Below are positions 1-7,835 of a stretch of 61,816 bases of DNA, piece by piece (within the stretch, counting starts at the first letter, position 1; every line of letters begins with the position of its first letter). The notes beneath the pieces were generated by a model, which was not told the origin of the DNA, searched no databases, and was given only the letters and a program-made list of their open reading frames with translations. Source of the DNA: B13-G4 sp030606805 (GTDB lineage: Bacteria; Desulfobacterota; Desulfobacteria; Desulfobacterales; ETH-SRB1); assembly GCA_030606805.1 (NCBI GenBank), contig JAUWFS010000001.1:1-61816 (forward strand), given 5' to 3'. A program made the translations under genes and the position numbers.

Positions 1-2
1 TG

Positions 3-224
3 AGGATAATATGTGCATGGTGTAAAAAGGTGATATCCGATCCTGGTAACACGACAGAAGAAAGCCATGGGTGTTGTCCAGATTGTGTCAACACACTGCA
101 ACTGGAAGTTGAAAAACTTCAAAAGGAAAGGATAAAGGAAAGGATAATTGCGATTGCGATCATTCTTTCTTTCCAAGGAGGGAGTCATGATTTATCATTT
201 TATCGTTATTTTTACGGATCATAA
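3..224 (+). CDS. Zinc-ribbon protein, 5'-truncated by window edge
   Basis: The reading frame is open from base 3 to a stop at 222-224; the start codon lies upstream of the window. The visible part begins RIICAWCKKVI and continues to SHGCCPDC, giving two CxxC pairs that should bind one zinc. A basic, helical tail follows. Short phage and bacterial proteins with the pattern ICxWC...SHGxCPDC are common and have no known function. The 3' end overlaps the next gene by 38 bases. Confidence 0.6.
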   Translation, partial: RIICAWCKKVISDPGNTTEESHGCCPDCVNTLQLEVEKLQKERIKERIIAIAIILSFQGGSHDLSFYRYFYGS

Positions 225-345
225 TTATCAGGAGGTCTACGCATCAATTAAAAGAGAAGCCGTCATTTTGGCTCAAGCAAGGCAAATCGAAGCAGGGCTG
301 AATTATAACGTGGTGGCTGTGAAAAAAGAAGGCAGACTTGTATGA
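187..345 (+). CDS. Small hypothetical protein (52 aa)
   Basis: The ATG at 187 is preceded by AAGGAGGG at a good distance, so I prefer it to an in-frame start 13 codons earlier. The product has an N-terminal beta-like stretch (MIYHFIVIFTD) and a helical middle. No family recognised. Confidence 0.55.
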   Translation: MIYHFIVIFTDHNYQEVYASIKREAVILAQARQIEAGLNYNVVAVKKEGRLV

Positions 346-400
346 TCTGTGCAGGAAAAGAACTTTAAATAGTTAGAATGCAATAAAGGAGATATAGTTA

Positions 401-586
401 ATGGAAAAACCGACAGTAAAACTAACAGGAGAGGATGGGAATGCCTTTGTGATACTCGGAAAAGTAAGTAAGGCGTTAAAAAGAGCTGGAATGAAGACAG
501 AGGCAGATGCGTTTTTAAAAGAGGCAGTGGAGGGTGATTATGATCATCTGCTAAGGACAGCCATGAAGTATGTGGATGTTGAGTGA
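401..586 (+). CDS. Small hypothetical phage protein (61 aa)
   Basis: It follows AAAGGAGA ten bases upstream of ATG. The sequence contains VILGKVSKALKRAGM, a pattern I associate with short conserved phage proteins of unknown role (helical, probably cytoplasmic). It sits in a run of small early genes. Function not recognised. Confidence 0.65.
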   Translation: MEKPTVKLTGEDGNAFVILGKVSKALKRAGMKTEADAFLKEAVEGDYDHLLRTAMKYVDVE

Positions 587-623
587 TTTTAAAAAGGAAA
601 AGGAATTAGATTAGGGAAAAATT

Positions 624-1025
624 ATGAAAAAAGGAGATATCGTTACCATATACAAAGATCCGATTACCCGGAAAAAACCGGAAGATAAAGCAGAACTTCT
701 TAAACTGCTTGAAGCTGCCAGGCATCCAAATGATCTTGACCTGCAAAGGTGGTCTGTAAAGTTTGTCTCAGATGGTTTTGTTGCAGAAAGGTCTATTCTG
801 GAGAAAAAAATAATATGTCCAGAATGTAATGCAGAAATTGATTCATTAAGAAATATTACAACAGGTTCCATGGAGTATCGTGTGACTATCGTAGAAGGGG
901 ATGTTCAGTATGAAACGGAAGAGTTTGAACCTGATGCCAGCGTTAATGAATACTGGTGCCCTGAATGCGAGGCAGTTTTATTTACTGATGAAGCAAAAGC
1001 AATCGATTTTTTGAAAGGAGTATGA
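624..1025 (+). CDS. Zinc-ribbon hypothetical protein (133 aa)
   Basis: The C-terminal half carries CPEC near residue 66 and CPEC near residue 110, a split zinc ribbon separated by an acidic linker. The N-terminal part (MKKGDIVTIYKDP) looks like a small beta domain. Its stop overlaps the ATG of the next gene (ATGA at 1022-1025), so the pair is translationally coupled. The role is unknown; phage zinc ribbons often bind nucleic acid or a partner protein, but nothing here shows which. Confidence 0.7.
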   Translation: MKKGDIVTIYKDPITRKKPEDKAELLKLLEAARHPNDLDLQRWSVKFVSDGFVAERSILEKKIICPECNAEIDSLRNITTGSMEYRVTIVEGDVQYETEEFEPDASVNEYWCPECEAVLFTDEAKAIDFLKGV

Positions 1026-1216
1026 CTATGTCGAAACAAAGTTATATGGGTTTAGAGGAGCGGAGAGGATATCAGTGGCCTGCGTCAGCTTTGACGGGTT
1101 ATGAAATGGCAATTCTGGCTGACTGCAGAAAAAAGACAGGTTTGTCTATTTGTGAATTGGTGAAGCAGGCAGTGATAGAGATAGACAAGATTATTACTAA
1201 TTCGAATATTACTTAG
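1022..1216 (+). CDS. Small hypothetical protein (64 aa)
   Basis: It starts in the ATGA overlap with the upstream gene; a second ATG six bases on is an alternative. The C-terminal half (TGYEMAILADCRKKTGLSICELVKQAV) looks like two helices with a turn, loosely like a ribbon-helix-helix or Arc-type segment, but I would not assign a fold. Confidence 0.55.
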   Translation: MTMSKQSYMGLEERRGYQWPASALTGYEMAILADCRKKTGLSICELVKQAVIEIDKIITNSNIT

Positions 1217-1234
1217 AAAGTATGAATAATTTGT

Positions 1235-1849
1235 ATGGATAGACGTAAAGTAAAGAAATTTTGGGGCAGGGTTAAGAAATGCAAAGATGGTTGCTGGGAT
1301 ATTGTAGCAGGCCGACCCCCGAAAAGATATGGTCGGGTAAGGATTGATGGCCAATTGGTTCAAGCTCATAGGTTTGTATGGGAATTAACATATGGACCTA
1401 TTCCAAAAGGAATGAAGGTTTGTCATGACTGTGATAATCCATCATGTGTTAATCCTGAGCACTTATTTCTTGGTACGCAAAAAGATAATATGCAAGATGC
1501 TGTAAGAAAAGGAAGGATGTATCAGCCTAAAGTTAAGTTAACCGGTGCTCAGGTTGTTGAAATCCGAGAAAGGTATGCCATTGGTGGAATTACGCAGCGA
1601 GAACTTGGCGAAGAATTTGGCGTTGATCGACGAACTGTTACTCAAGTAGTAACGGGAGCTAACTGGAAACTTTTTGGTGGCAAACTTAGTACTCAAAACA
1701 GAAGAAAATTGACTGTTGGTCAGGTTGCTGAAATTAGAAAGAAATATCGTGATAGTGGCGTGTTGCAGTGTGAGTTGGCAGAAGAATATGAAATAAGTAG
1801 AAGTGCAATCTCGCTTATAGTCAGGAGAAAACGGTGGAGACAGGTATGA
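1235..1849 (+). CDS. HNH_3 homing-type endonuclease with two C-terminal HTH repeats
   Basis: Residues 1-90 form an HNH_3-type nuclease: FWGRVKK...GCW at the front, AHRFVWEL in the middle, then CHDCDNPSCVNPEHLFLGT with the catalytic and zinc-binding His/Asn/Cys positions, and DNMQDAVRKGR after it. Two similar helix-turn-helix repeats follow (about residues 103-147 and 158-204), each of the form KLT...V.EIR.KY...G..Q.ELAEEY..S...I; these should read DNA. The start is ATG at 1235, 18 bases after the preceding stop, with no strong SD. It has the same architecture as three other genes here (3846, 4947, 16026). Role inferred: selfish homing endonuclease between phage genes. Confidence 0.85.
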   Translation: MDRRKVKKFWGRVKKCKDGCWDIVAGRPPKRYGRVRIDGQLVQAHRFVWELTYGPIPKGMKVCHDCDNPSCVNPEHLFLGTQKDNMQDAVRKGRMYQPKVKLTGAQVVEIRERYAIGGITQRELGEEFGVDRRTVTQVVTGANWKLFGGKLSTQNRRKLTVGQVAEIRKKYRDSGVLQCELAEEYEISRSAISLIVRRKRWRQV

Positions 1850-1889
1850 TAAGTAGCCGAAAGAACGTAAAAAAACTTATATTTTTTCC

Positions 1890-1919
1890 TTGACAACTAT
1901 TTCTTTTTTTTGCTACAAT
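1890..1919 (+). promoter_or_regulatory. sigma70-type promoter
   Basis: TTGACA at 1890-1895 and TACAAT at 1914-1919 with an 18-base spacer. It is followed by AATAAAACATAA, a downstream sequence shared with other promoters here. It lies in the gap after the first endonuclease and would drive the gene at 1956 and those after it. Confidence 0.75.
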
Positions 1920-1955
1920 AAATAAAACATAAACCATTTATTATCGGGGTAAGAA

Positions 1956-2165
1956 ATGAAAAAACTATACAAAGTTACAATAGAAATGATGGTACTTACC
2001 GAAGATGAAACTGCGGCAAAATATGCTGCTTCGGCTGCAGATGTAGATGCCTGTGATGTAGAGATTGAAGAAGCAACAGAATGTCTGCCGGGTTGGGAGA
2101 ATGCCTTTCCGTTCGGTTATGATAATGATGATATAACATGTGGGGAGCTGATAAAACTTTTATAA
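1956..2165 (+). CDS. Small hypothetical protein (69 aa)
   Basis: First gene after the promoter at 1890. It begins MKKLYKVTIEMMVL, a beta-strand start seen in many small phage proteins, followed by an acidic body. Upstream GGGGTAAGAA is an acceptable SD region. No function recognised. Confidence 0.65.
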   Translation: MKKLYKVTIEMMVLTEDETAAKYAASAADVDACDVEIEEATECLPGWENAFPFGYDNDDITCGELIKLL

Positions 2166-2187
2166 TCGTTAAAGGAGGAAAGAGGAA

Positions 2188-2415
2188 ATGCCAAGTAATT
2201 TACCACCCGGAGTAACTGAAAGCATGATCCCCGGTAACAGACCAGAAGATCAGGAAGTCGAAATCACAATGATATTTTCTGTAGGAGAAATTGATGCCTT
2301 GAGATCGTATAACGATGCCCAGCACAAAATAGAGATTCCGCATCGTCACGAACTGTGGGACATTGTTTCAAATATGATTGATCAGTTTGATGATGAAGAT
2401 GTTGAGTATGAATAG
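2188..2415 (+). CDS. Small acidic hypothetical protein (75 aa)
   Basis: Strong SD (AAAGGAGGAAAG) before ATG at 2188. The product is acidic, especially the tail DQFDDEDVEYE. No family recognised. It is in the same transcription unit as 1956. Confidence 0.65.
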   Translation: MPSNLPPGVTESMIPGNRPEDQEVEITMIFSVGEIDALRSYNDAQHKIEIPHRHELWDIVSNMIDQFDDEDVEYE

Positions 2416-2432
2416 AGAAAGGGGTGTAAAGC

Positions 2433-2618
2433 ATGGCAAGAATTACATATGATTTGGAAATTCCTGATGACGAGCTTCAGAAAATGGATAAAGCTGCATG
2501 TCAGCAGACCGATGGTAATATAACATGGGCTGATGTTGTTGATGATATTTTACAATCGGCAGCTAAGAAGATTTGCTTTGGGGCTAAGTTTGTTTTTGTA
2601 GATTTTCATCAAGAATAA
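2433..2618 (+). CDS. Small hypothetical protein (61 aa)
   Basis: SD GAAAGGGG precedes ATG at 2433. The first half is acidic and helical (IPDDELQKMDKAACQ); the end is hydrophobic (KFVFVDF). No assignment. Confidence 0.6.
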   Translation: MARITYDLEIPDDELQKMDKAACQQTDGNITWADVVDDILQSAAKKICFGAKFVFVDFHQE

Positions 2619-2634
2619 AAAGGACGGTGAGAAT

Positions 2635-2871
2635 ATGAAAAAAGTTGGAGATTTTATGTTGCTTCCGCCGGCGCCTGATGTTTGCCAGGAATGCGCGGTA
2701 AAACATGTGCCTGAGGAACCGCATGATGCAACATCGTTGTATTATCAATATAGCTTCAAGGCAGAGCATGGAAGATGGCCAAAATGGTCTGATGCTATTG
2801 CTCATTGTTCGGAAGAATTAAAGCAGGCGTGGACCGCTGAATTAAAAAGGCGTGGCTTGTGGAAGGAATGA
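2635..2871 (+). CDS. Conserved small phage protein with CxxC (78 aa)
   Basis: The core CQECAVKHVPEEPHD followed by SLYYQYSF and HGRWPKWSDAIAHC matches a pattern I know from many phage small proteins of unknown function. The paired cysteines and histidines could bind zinc. SD GGACGGTGAGA precedes the ATG. Confidence 0.75.
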   Translation: MKKVGDFMLLPPAPDVCQECAVKHVPEEPHDATSLYYQYSFKAEHGRWPKWSDAIAHCSEELKQAWTAELKRRGLWKE

Positions 2872-2872
2872 A

Positions 2873-3226
2873 ATGTATAGCATTGAACAAAATCATTGCA
2901 AATGTTTTGTAATAAAAATGGACGGATATCCAGGTTCTGCTGAGCTATCGAGAATAGATAATGAATTTGTGAAATCGTATCTGCAAACAGATGTGGTTGG
3001 TACGTGGTACTATTTCAACAGATTAGTGGTGTACCCAAAGATAAGGAATAAGGGAATGGCAGCTCTACTTATGAAGCAAGTCGTAAGCTGGGCTGATCGA
3101 GAAAAGGTTAATATTTTTAATGAAGTTAATCCCTACGGGGACTTGGATATGGATCAACTTATTAAGTTTTATAGCCGATTTGGATTTGAACAATGTAACG
3201 ATATATTAATCAGGAGGTTTAAATAG
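2873..3226 (+). CDS. GNAT-family N-acetyltransferase
   Basis: ATG at 2873, one base after the preceding stop codon, is preferred over an upstream in-frame GTG because it has GAAGGAAT before it. The 117-residue product has the GNAT core: a beta strand FNRLVVYPK, the acetyl-CoA loop region IRNKGMAALLMKQVV, and the closing strand IKFYSRFGFEQCNDILIRRF. The family transfers acetyl from acetyl-CoA to an amine or protein; the substrate here is unknown. Phage copies may modify host proteins, small molecules or DNA-base amines. Confidence 0.8.
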   Translation: MYSIEQNHCKCFVIKMDGYPGSAELSRIDNEFVKSYLQTDVVGTWYYFNRLVVYPKIRNKGMAALLMKQVVSWADREKVNIFNEVNPYGDLDMDQLIKFYSRFGFEQCNDILIRRFK

Positions 3227-3291
3227 TGCGTGTCGAAAAAGGGGAAAGGCTGTTAAAATTATAAAAATGAAAGACTTGAAAGAAAAAAGTG

Positions 3292-3849
3292 ATGGCTGAA
3301 AAGATACCTTATATAACAACTGAATCTGGCGGTCTCCGAGCGTGGGTAGATGGTTATGTGTTAACTGAATATGGTAACTCTGTCTGCTGTTTATCCGTTT
3401 TTGGGGCTATTGGAGCTGTCCAGGCTCTTTGTGCAAGCCTTGTTTCTGGTCGGGACGTTCAGTTGTGGGGAAACGGTGAGTTTGGGACGGAGCTGCATAA
3501 GAAATGGGGCAAGGTCAAATATCGCATGATTTCAAAACGATTGCCGTCAAAGATGTTGAGCATGATAGTACTGATAGATGAAGCTGTTTTATCCCATGAT
3601 CAGGATTTTGTCATTATTAGCAGGGAACATAATCCGGTAGATTTGTTGTATAGAAACTTAATTTACAGGTCAGAGTTACCTTTACATAGCGCATGGAAGA
3701 AGTGGCTTTGGGCAACTTTTGAGTGTTTTGAATGGATGACTAAATTACCGAGTTATAGAATGTGTGGGCATGAGATTTCATTTGATGATGATGAACTGGC
3801 CGAGAAAATCAAGGTTGGAATTAGAAGCGGGAGAATTCCTAAAATATGA
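3292..3849 (+). CDS. Hypothetical protein (185 aa)
   Basis: ATG at 3292 is chosen over the adjacent in-frame GTG at 3289. A hydrophobic middle (CCLSVFGAIGAVQALCASL) is followed by GRDVQLWGNG and a Trp-rich C-terminal half (KKWLWATFECFEWM). There is no clear signal peptide and I do not recognise the family. The stop overlaps the next gene's ATG by four bases. Confidence 0.6.
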   Translation: MAEKIPYITTESGGLRAWVDGYVLTEYGNSVCCLSVFGAIGAVQALCASLVSGRDVQLWGNGEFGTELHKKWGKVKYRMISKRLPSKMLSMIVLIDEAVLSHDQDFVIISREHNPVDLLYRNLIYRSELPLHSAWKKWLWATFECFEWMTKLPSYRMCGHEISFDDDELAEKIKVGIRSGRIPKI

Positions 3850-4559
3850 CTGATGAAGAAATATATTTGGAGAAGGCCAAGAAAAGATTTTGGGCGAAGG
3901 TTAAAAAAAGCAAGGATTTCGATGGTTGCTGGGAATGGGACGGATGGAAAAACCAAAGTGGAGTTGGTCAGTTTTTCTATAATGATAAACCTATGCTACC
4001 ATCTAACTTTATTTGGGAGATTTTTTATGGTGTTATACCGAATGAAAATCGTGTAATGCAGCGGTGTGAAAACATGGGCTGCGTTAGACCAAGTCACCTT
4101 TTTCTTAAAGATGTCAGTTTGGAAACACGATTTTGGTCAAAGGTTAAGAAAGGTGATAGGCATGATGATTGTTGGGAATGGATTGCCTATAAAACAAGAC
4201 ATGGCTATGGGCGATTTAATTTTAATGGTATAATAAATTTAGCACATAGGATTGCATGGGAATTAATACATGGATCTATTCCGGTAGGGATGAATGTTTG
4301 TCATGACTGCGATAACCCTGGTTGTGTTAACCCGGAACACTTGTTTCTTGGAACACAACTCGACAATATGCAAGACTGTGTAAGAAAGGGGAGGTTTTGT
4401 TGCAAGCTGAAAGTAGAAGATGTTGTACAAATTAGGAGAAAATATGCGGCAGGAAATATTTCTCAACGAAAACTTGCAGCACAATATAATATTAGCCATC
4501 AGCACGTTTTAGTAATAGTAAAAAGAATGATCTGGAAAAATATAGATATAATAACTTAA
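3846..4559 (+). CDS. HNH_3 homing-type endonuclease, tandem domain with degenerate first copy
   Basis: 237 aa. Two HNH_3 units sit in tandem. The first (about residues 10-90) has lost key residues: where the second reads CHDCDNPGCVNPEHLFLGT, the first reads MQRCENMGCVRPSHLFL, losing the leading Cys-His and the Asn. The second unit (about 95-180) looks intact and is followed by one HTH (KLKVEDVVQIRRKYAAGNISQRKLA...). The first unit probably serves DNA binding or is decaying. It overlaps the upstream gene by four bases, as expected of a self-inserted gene that keeps translation coupled. Confidence 0.85.
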   Translation: MTDEEIYLEKAKKRFWAKVKKSKDFDGCWEWDGWKNQSGVGQFFYNDKPMLPSNFIWEIFYGVIPNENRVMQRCENMGCVRPSHLFLKDVSLETRFWSKVKKGDRHDDCWEWIAYKTRHGYGRFNFNGIINLAHRIAWELIHGSIPVGMNVCHDCDNPGCVNPEHLFLGTQLDNMQDCVRKGRFCCKLKVEDVVQIRRKYAAGNISQRKLAAQYNISHQHVLVIVKRMIWKNIDIIT

Positions 4560-4594
4560 ATCATAAATCAAAAATAAGAAGGAGGAATAGAATT

Positions 4595-4771
4595 ATGTCA
4601 ATCAAGAAAGTTCTAATGGAAAGGGATGGAATGACCTCTGATGAAGCAGATGCTGATATTGCGGCTGCAAGGACCGATCTTCACGAGCGGCTTGGTAAAG
4701 GTGAAATGCCGTTTGATGTGTGTGAGGAGTGGTTTGGCTTGGAAGGAGATTATCTGGAAGAGCTGATATAA
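4595..4771 (+). CDS. Conserved small phage protein (58 aa)
   Basis: Strong SD (AAGGAGGAATAG) before ATG 4595. It reads MSIKKVLMERDGMTSDEAD and later GEMPFDVCEEWFGLEGDYL. This pattern is widespread in phage and prophage genomes and has no known function. Acidic and helical. Confidence 0.8.
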   Translation: MSIKKVLMERDGMTSDEADADIAAARTDLHERLGKGEMPFDVCEEWFGLEGDYLEELI

Positions 4772-4788
4772 CGAAGGAGAGAGGTTTT

Positions 4789-4947
4789 ATGAAAACAATT
4801 ACCATTAAACAATGGGATAGCGCCGGTATTGAACAGCGAGATCGATGGTTGTCTGATGAGGATGTCATGTTAGATGAACAAGGGTATAAAATCTTATGTG
4901 ATAGAACTGACAAGCTGAAAAATCCCGAAGAGGATCAAGATAAATAA
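4789..4947 (+). CDS. Small acidic hypothetical protein (52 aa)
   Basis: GAAGGAGAGAGG precedes ATG 4789, which I prefer to an earlier in-frame start without SD. Starts MKTITIKQWDSAG. Its stop TAA overlaps the ATG of the next endonuclease (TAATG). Confidence 0.6.
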   Translation: MKTITIKQWDSAGIEQRDRWLSDEDVMLDEQGYKILCDRTDKLKNPEEDQDK

Positions 4948-5666
4948 TGGCACGATTAGAATCAAAGATTAAGCTTGATATGGATGAGTTGTATTTAGAA
5001 AAGGCCAAAAAGCGATTTTGGGCGAAGGTGAACAAAATTGATGATGGCTGTTGGTTATGGACCGGATATACAAGGGAAGGATATGGAAGATTTTCTTTCA
5101 GAAGAAAACTTGTTAATGCTCATTACTTTGCGTGGGAAATTTTACATGGAACACCAGTGCCTTCTGGCACTGCGCATTTGTTGCGTCAATGCGGCAATAA
5201 ATTATGCGTTAATCCTGACCATATGCTATTGTATCAAAAAACTCAATTAGAACGATTTTGGGAAAAAGTTGAAAAGAAAGAAAACGGGTGCTGGGAGTGG
5301 ACTGCTTATAAGATGAGACTTGGTTATGGAATGTTTACATTTGACAAAATATTTCAGCTTGCGCACAGAATTGCATGGAAAATAACCAACGGGCCGATAC
5401 CAGAAGGGTTAGATGTTTTGCATCGTTGCGATAATCCGCCTTGCTGTAATCCAGATCATCTATTTTTAGGTACTCATAAAGACAATATGCAAGACTGTGT
5501 AAGTAAAGGACGTATATATCGCAAATTGGATGTAGAAGATATTTTGCAGATTAGAAAAAGATATGCTGTTGAAAAAATAACACAAAGGCAACTTGGTGAG
5601 GAATACGGAGTATGCCAAGTTCATATCGGAGATATAATAAGGCGTAAGAAGTGGAGGCACATATAG
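4947..5666 (+). CDS. HNH_3 homing-type endonuclease, tandem domain
   Basis: 239 aa, same plan as the 3846 gene. A first HNH_3 unit is degenerate (QCGNKLCVNPDHMLLY without the leading Cys-His pair); a second intact unit has LHRCDNPPCCNPDHLFLGT and DNMQDCVSKGR; one HTH ends the protein. The N-terminus, MARLESKIK, resembles the start of the methyltransferase immediately downstream (MARLASVAK), as if the element inserted at that gene's 5' end and kept its first codons. It ends one base before the methyltransferase ATG. Confidence 0.85.
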   Translation: MARLESKIKLDMDELYLEKAKKRFWAKVNKIDDGCWLWTGYTREGYGRFSFRRKLVNAHYFAWEILHGTPVPSGTAHLLRQCGNKLCVNPDHMLLYQKTQLERFWEKVEKKENGCWEWTAYKMRLGYGMFTFDKIFQLAHRIAWKITNGPIPEGLDVLHRCDNPPCCNPDHLFLGTHKDNMQDCVSKGRIYRKLDVEDILQIRKRYAVEKITQRQLGEEYGVCQVHIGDIIRRKKWRHI

Positions 5667-6686
5667 ATGGCGAGATTAGCAAGCGTAGCAAAAGCAGGAT
5701 TTTTCTCCACACCGCCTGAAATAGTAAAAATGATTAGCTCATTTATTCAGGCAGAGGAACCTGTTGGAAGGCTACTGGACCCGTGTAGTGGAACCGGAGA
5801 TGCTCTTGCTCAGATTGCACATGGATTGCACATGAATGTTAAGACTTTCGGAGTAGAATTAGACAAAGAGAGAGCTATGCAATCTAAGTCTGTATTGACC
5901 AAGGTGGTTGATGGAGACCTGTTCAGAGTACGAGCCAAAAAAGGTTCATTTTCATTCGTCCTTTTAAATCCCCCTTACCATCAAGATCCTGGGGAAAATA
6001 AAAGATTCGAGCATACTTTTCTTACATTTTCAACCCCGTATCTTCAGACTGGTGGAATCTTGGTTTATTTAATACCGCAGAAAAGACTTAGCAAACGCAT
6101 AGCTCGTTACATGAGTTCTTGGTATCAGCAGTTTATTGTTTATCGTTTTCCAGGCAGGAGCTATGAAACCTTCGGGCAACTTGTCTTGTTTGCTATCAAA
6201 AAGTCAAAATCGTTCTTGGATGAAACAGCTTATACCAGGCTAACCGCGGTACCGGAAACTGTCCTTAAAGAATTGTATGCTAAAGAAAAACCTGTTTATA
6301 CAATTCCGAAAAACACAGTTGATGACAAAGCCTTTTACTTTCGTAGCTTAGATCTCAATATGAAAGAGCTACAGCAAGAGGTTGATGATCACGGAGCCTG
6401 GGAACAGGTAAAGCAGATGATGTATCCACCTATGGAAGATGTTAAAGGTAAGGTGCTTATGCCTTTAAGAAAGGGACATTTGGCAATTCTCATTGCGTGT
6501 GGTCTTTGTGACGGTATTCTGGAAAGGGACGGAAAACGTCTTTTGATTAAGGGTGTAGCCAAAAAAGAGCAAATCGTTACGGAGGAGCATGATGGCGAAA
6601 CAGTGATAGAAAAGTCAGTAGACGTTATCAAAATCGGCATAAAATGTCTTGACCTTAAGACCGGAGAGTTAATTAACGTAGAATAA
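5667..6686 (+). CDS. DUF6094-type N6-adenine DNA methyltransferase
   Basis: 339 aa. The AdoMet-binding motif I is LLDPCSGTGD (residues 37-45) and the catalytic motif IV is NPPY (101-104), typical of N6-adenine methyltransferases. The opening MARLASVAKAGFFSTPP matches the DUF6094 family of phages and mobile elements. The C-terminal third (after about 230) has no clear catalytic motif and may recognise DNA. Likely role: methylating phage DNA against restriction; target site unknown. It precedes the SNF2-type helicase at 8616, a pairing seen in other mobile elements (from memory). Confidence 0.8.
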   Translation: MARLASVAKAGFFSTPPEIVKMISSFIQAEEPVGRLLDPCSGTGDALAQIAHGLHMNVKTFGVELDKERAMQSKSVLTKVVDGDLFRVRAKKGSFSFVLLNPPYHQDPGENKRFEHTFLTFSTPYLQTGGILVYLIPQKRLSKRIARYMSSWYQQFIVYRFPGRSYETFGQLVLFAIKKSKSFLDETAYTRLTAVPETVLKELYAKEKPVYTIPKNTVDDKAFYFRSLDLNMKELQQEVDDHGAWEQVKQMMYPPMEDVKGKVLMPLRKGHLAILIACGLCDGILERDGKRLLIKGVAKKEQIVTEEHDGETVIEKSVDVIKIGIKCLDLKTGELINVE

Positions 6687-6703
6687 AGGAGAGATGATAC
6701 GCG

Positions 6704-6976
6704 ATGAAGATCAAAAAAATTAGTGCGGTGCTTATAGAAAGTGGCGGGACGCAAGAGTATATTATATTACCTGAGCGGCGTGAACAGGTGGTTTCACCTA
6801 CTGACTTCAGTTCGAGAAGAAAGATTGTTGCACCTGCCGAAAATGCCATAGGTAAATTTGTAATAGATCGTTTGTTTAAACTTCAAGTTGGCGATAGTGT
6901 AACCGTCAAATGGGGAGATGTTTTCAAAATTGAGGAGGATGAGCCGGAGCCCCGCAGCCCGGACAAGGAGAACTAA
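6704..6976 (+). CDS. Hypothetical protein (90 aa)
   Basis: SD AAAGGAGAGATG upstream. The sequence starts MKIKKISAVLIESGGTQEYI and ends in an acidic, proline-rich tail. It looks like a small beta domain with KWGDVFKIEED near the end. The stop overlaps the next ATG by one base. Confidence 0.6.
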   Translation: MKIKKISAVLIESGGTQEYIILPERREQVVSPTDFSSRRKIVAPAENAIGKFVIDRLFKLQVGDSVTVKWGDVFKIEEDEPEPRSPDKEN

Positions 6977-7728
6977 TGAATTTACGGGAGCTACGTGACG
7001 CAGTTGAAACGTCAGACATGGAAAGAGAAGCAAAGGCAGAGATTGATGAGATTTTGACAATATATCGCCAGAGCCATATTGACACATGTTTAATGTGTGG
7101 TAAAGAATCAAAGAAGTCTTTTATGTCAGAAATCAAACTAAATAAAGATGAAAAAATTCTTGAGATCCCGCTTGATTTTTTACCCGATTTCAAAAAAGAT
7201 ATAGAAGGTTCTCTCAGGGAAGTTGCAGGTAAGAGCAAACTAAAGATTAACGGAAGGTCGAAGAGAAATGAAAGGAAAGAAAATATGGATAAAGAAATAA
7301 CCGGTGATGAATTTCACGAAATTCTCAAAAAGATTATTGGAGAAAAAGTTTCAGTTGATGACTTACTATCAATACCGGATGTGTATGAGTGTCTGTGTGA
7401 GGAATACAACAATGAGGTGCTGGAAGTTTGGGAGCAGGGGGTCCAAGACGACGAACATTTGTTTGAGTTTACACTTACGGAGAGGACATCTGGAAAGTGT
7501 TTTTCTATGAATCATCTTATTAAAGCTAAGTCTGATGAAGATGCCCGTCAAAAGGTGAAGAAATTTTGCGAGAATTGGTACGAGGATGATTCAACATACC
7601 GGTTTGATGAGGTGACTCAAGCCCATTGTTTTGATTGTGATTTAGTATGTCTAACTGTTGAGGATTTAAGAGAGACTACGAAGAAAGAATGGTTGAACCA
7701 GATATATGCAACGTCGTTAATCAGTTAG
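6976..7728 (+). CDS. Chimeric hypothetical protein carrying a terminase-like peptide
   Basis: 250 aa. Residues 1-60 are helical with CLMCGKES. Residues 65-89 (bases 7168-7241) match the terminase at 47281-47354 in 23 of 25 residues, with only Lys/Arg and Val/Ile exchanges (core FLPDFK...DIEGSLRE). A well-placed ATG with GAAAGGAAAG upstream occurs at 7285 (residue 104, MDKEITGDEFHEIL), so the C-terminal 147 residues may also be made alone, or the ORF may be a fusion of two genes. The C-terminal part has the pair FDCDLVC and no recognised fold. Confidence 0.6.
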   Translation: MNLRELRDAVETSDMEREAKAEIDEILTIYRQSHIDTCLMCGKESKKSFMSEIKLNKDEKILEIPLDFLPDFKKDIEGSLREVAGKSKLKINGRSKRNERKENMDKEITGDEFHEILKKIIGEKVSVDDLLSIPDVYECLCEEYNNEVLEVWEQGVQDDEHLFEFTLTERTSGKCFSMNHLIKAKSDEDARQKVKKFCENWYEDDSTYRFDEVTQAHCFDCDLVCLTVEDLRETTKKEWLNQIYATSLIS

Positions 7729-7814
7729 AAAAGGCGCTTTTACAAAGAATCAAGAAAAACAGTATGTTGCATTGTATTATTGATGTGTATCAGCAAAAAG
7801 GCGCTTGTTTATAA
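7689..7814 (+). CDS. Small ORF overlapping the upstream gene (41 aa)
   Basis: An open frame from ATG 7689 to TAA 7812-7814, overlapping the end of the preceding gene by 40 bases. It reads MVEPDICNVVNQLEKAL and continues as a helix. The SD is weak. It fills most of an otherwise empty gap before 7836, which is the main reason to list it. Confidence 0.4.
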   Translation: MVEPDICNVVNQLEKALLQRIKKNSMLHCIIDVYQQKGACL

Positions 7815-7835
7815 TTAGATAGGAGAAAAACACAA

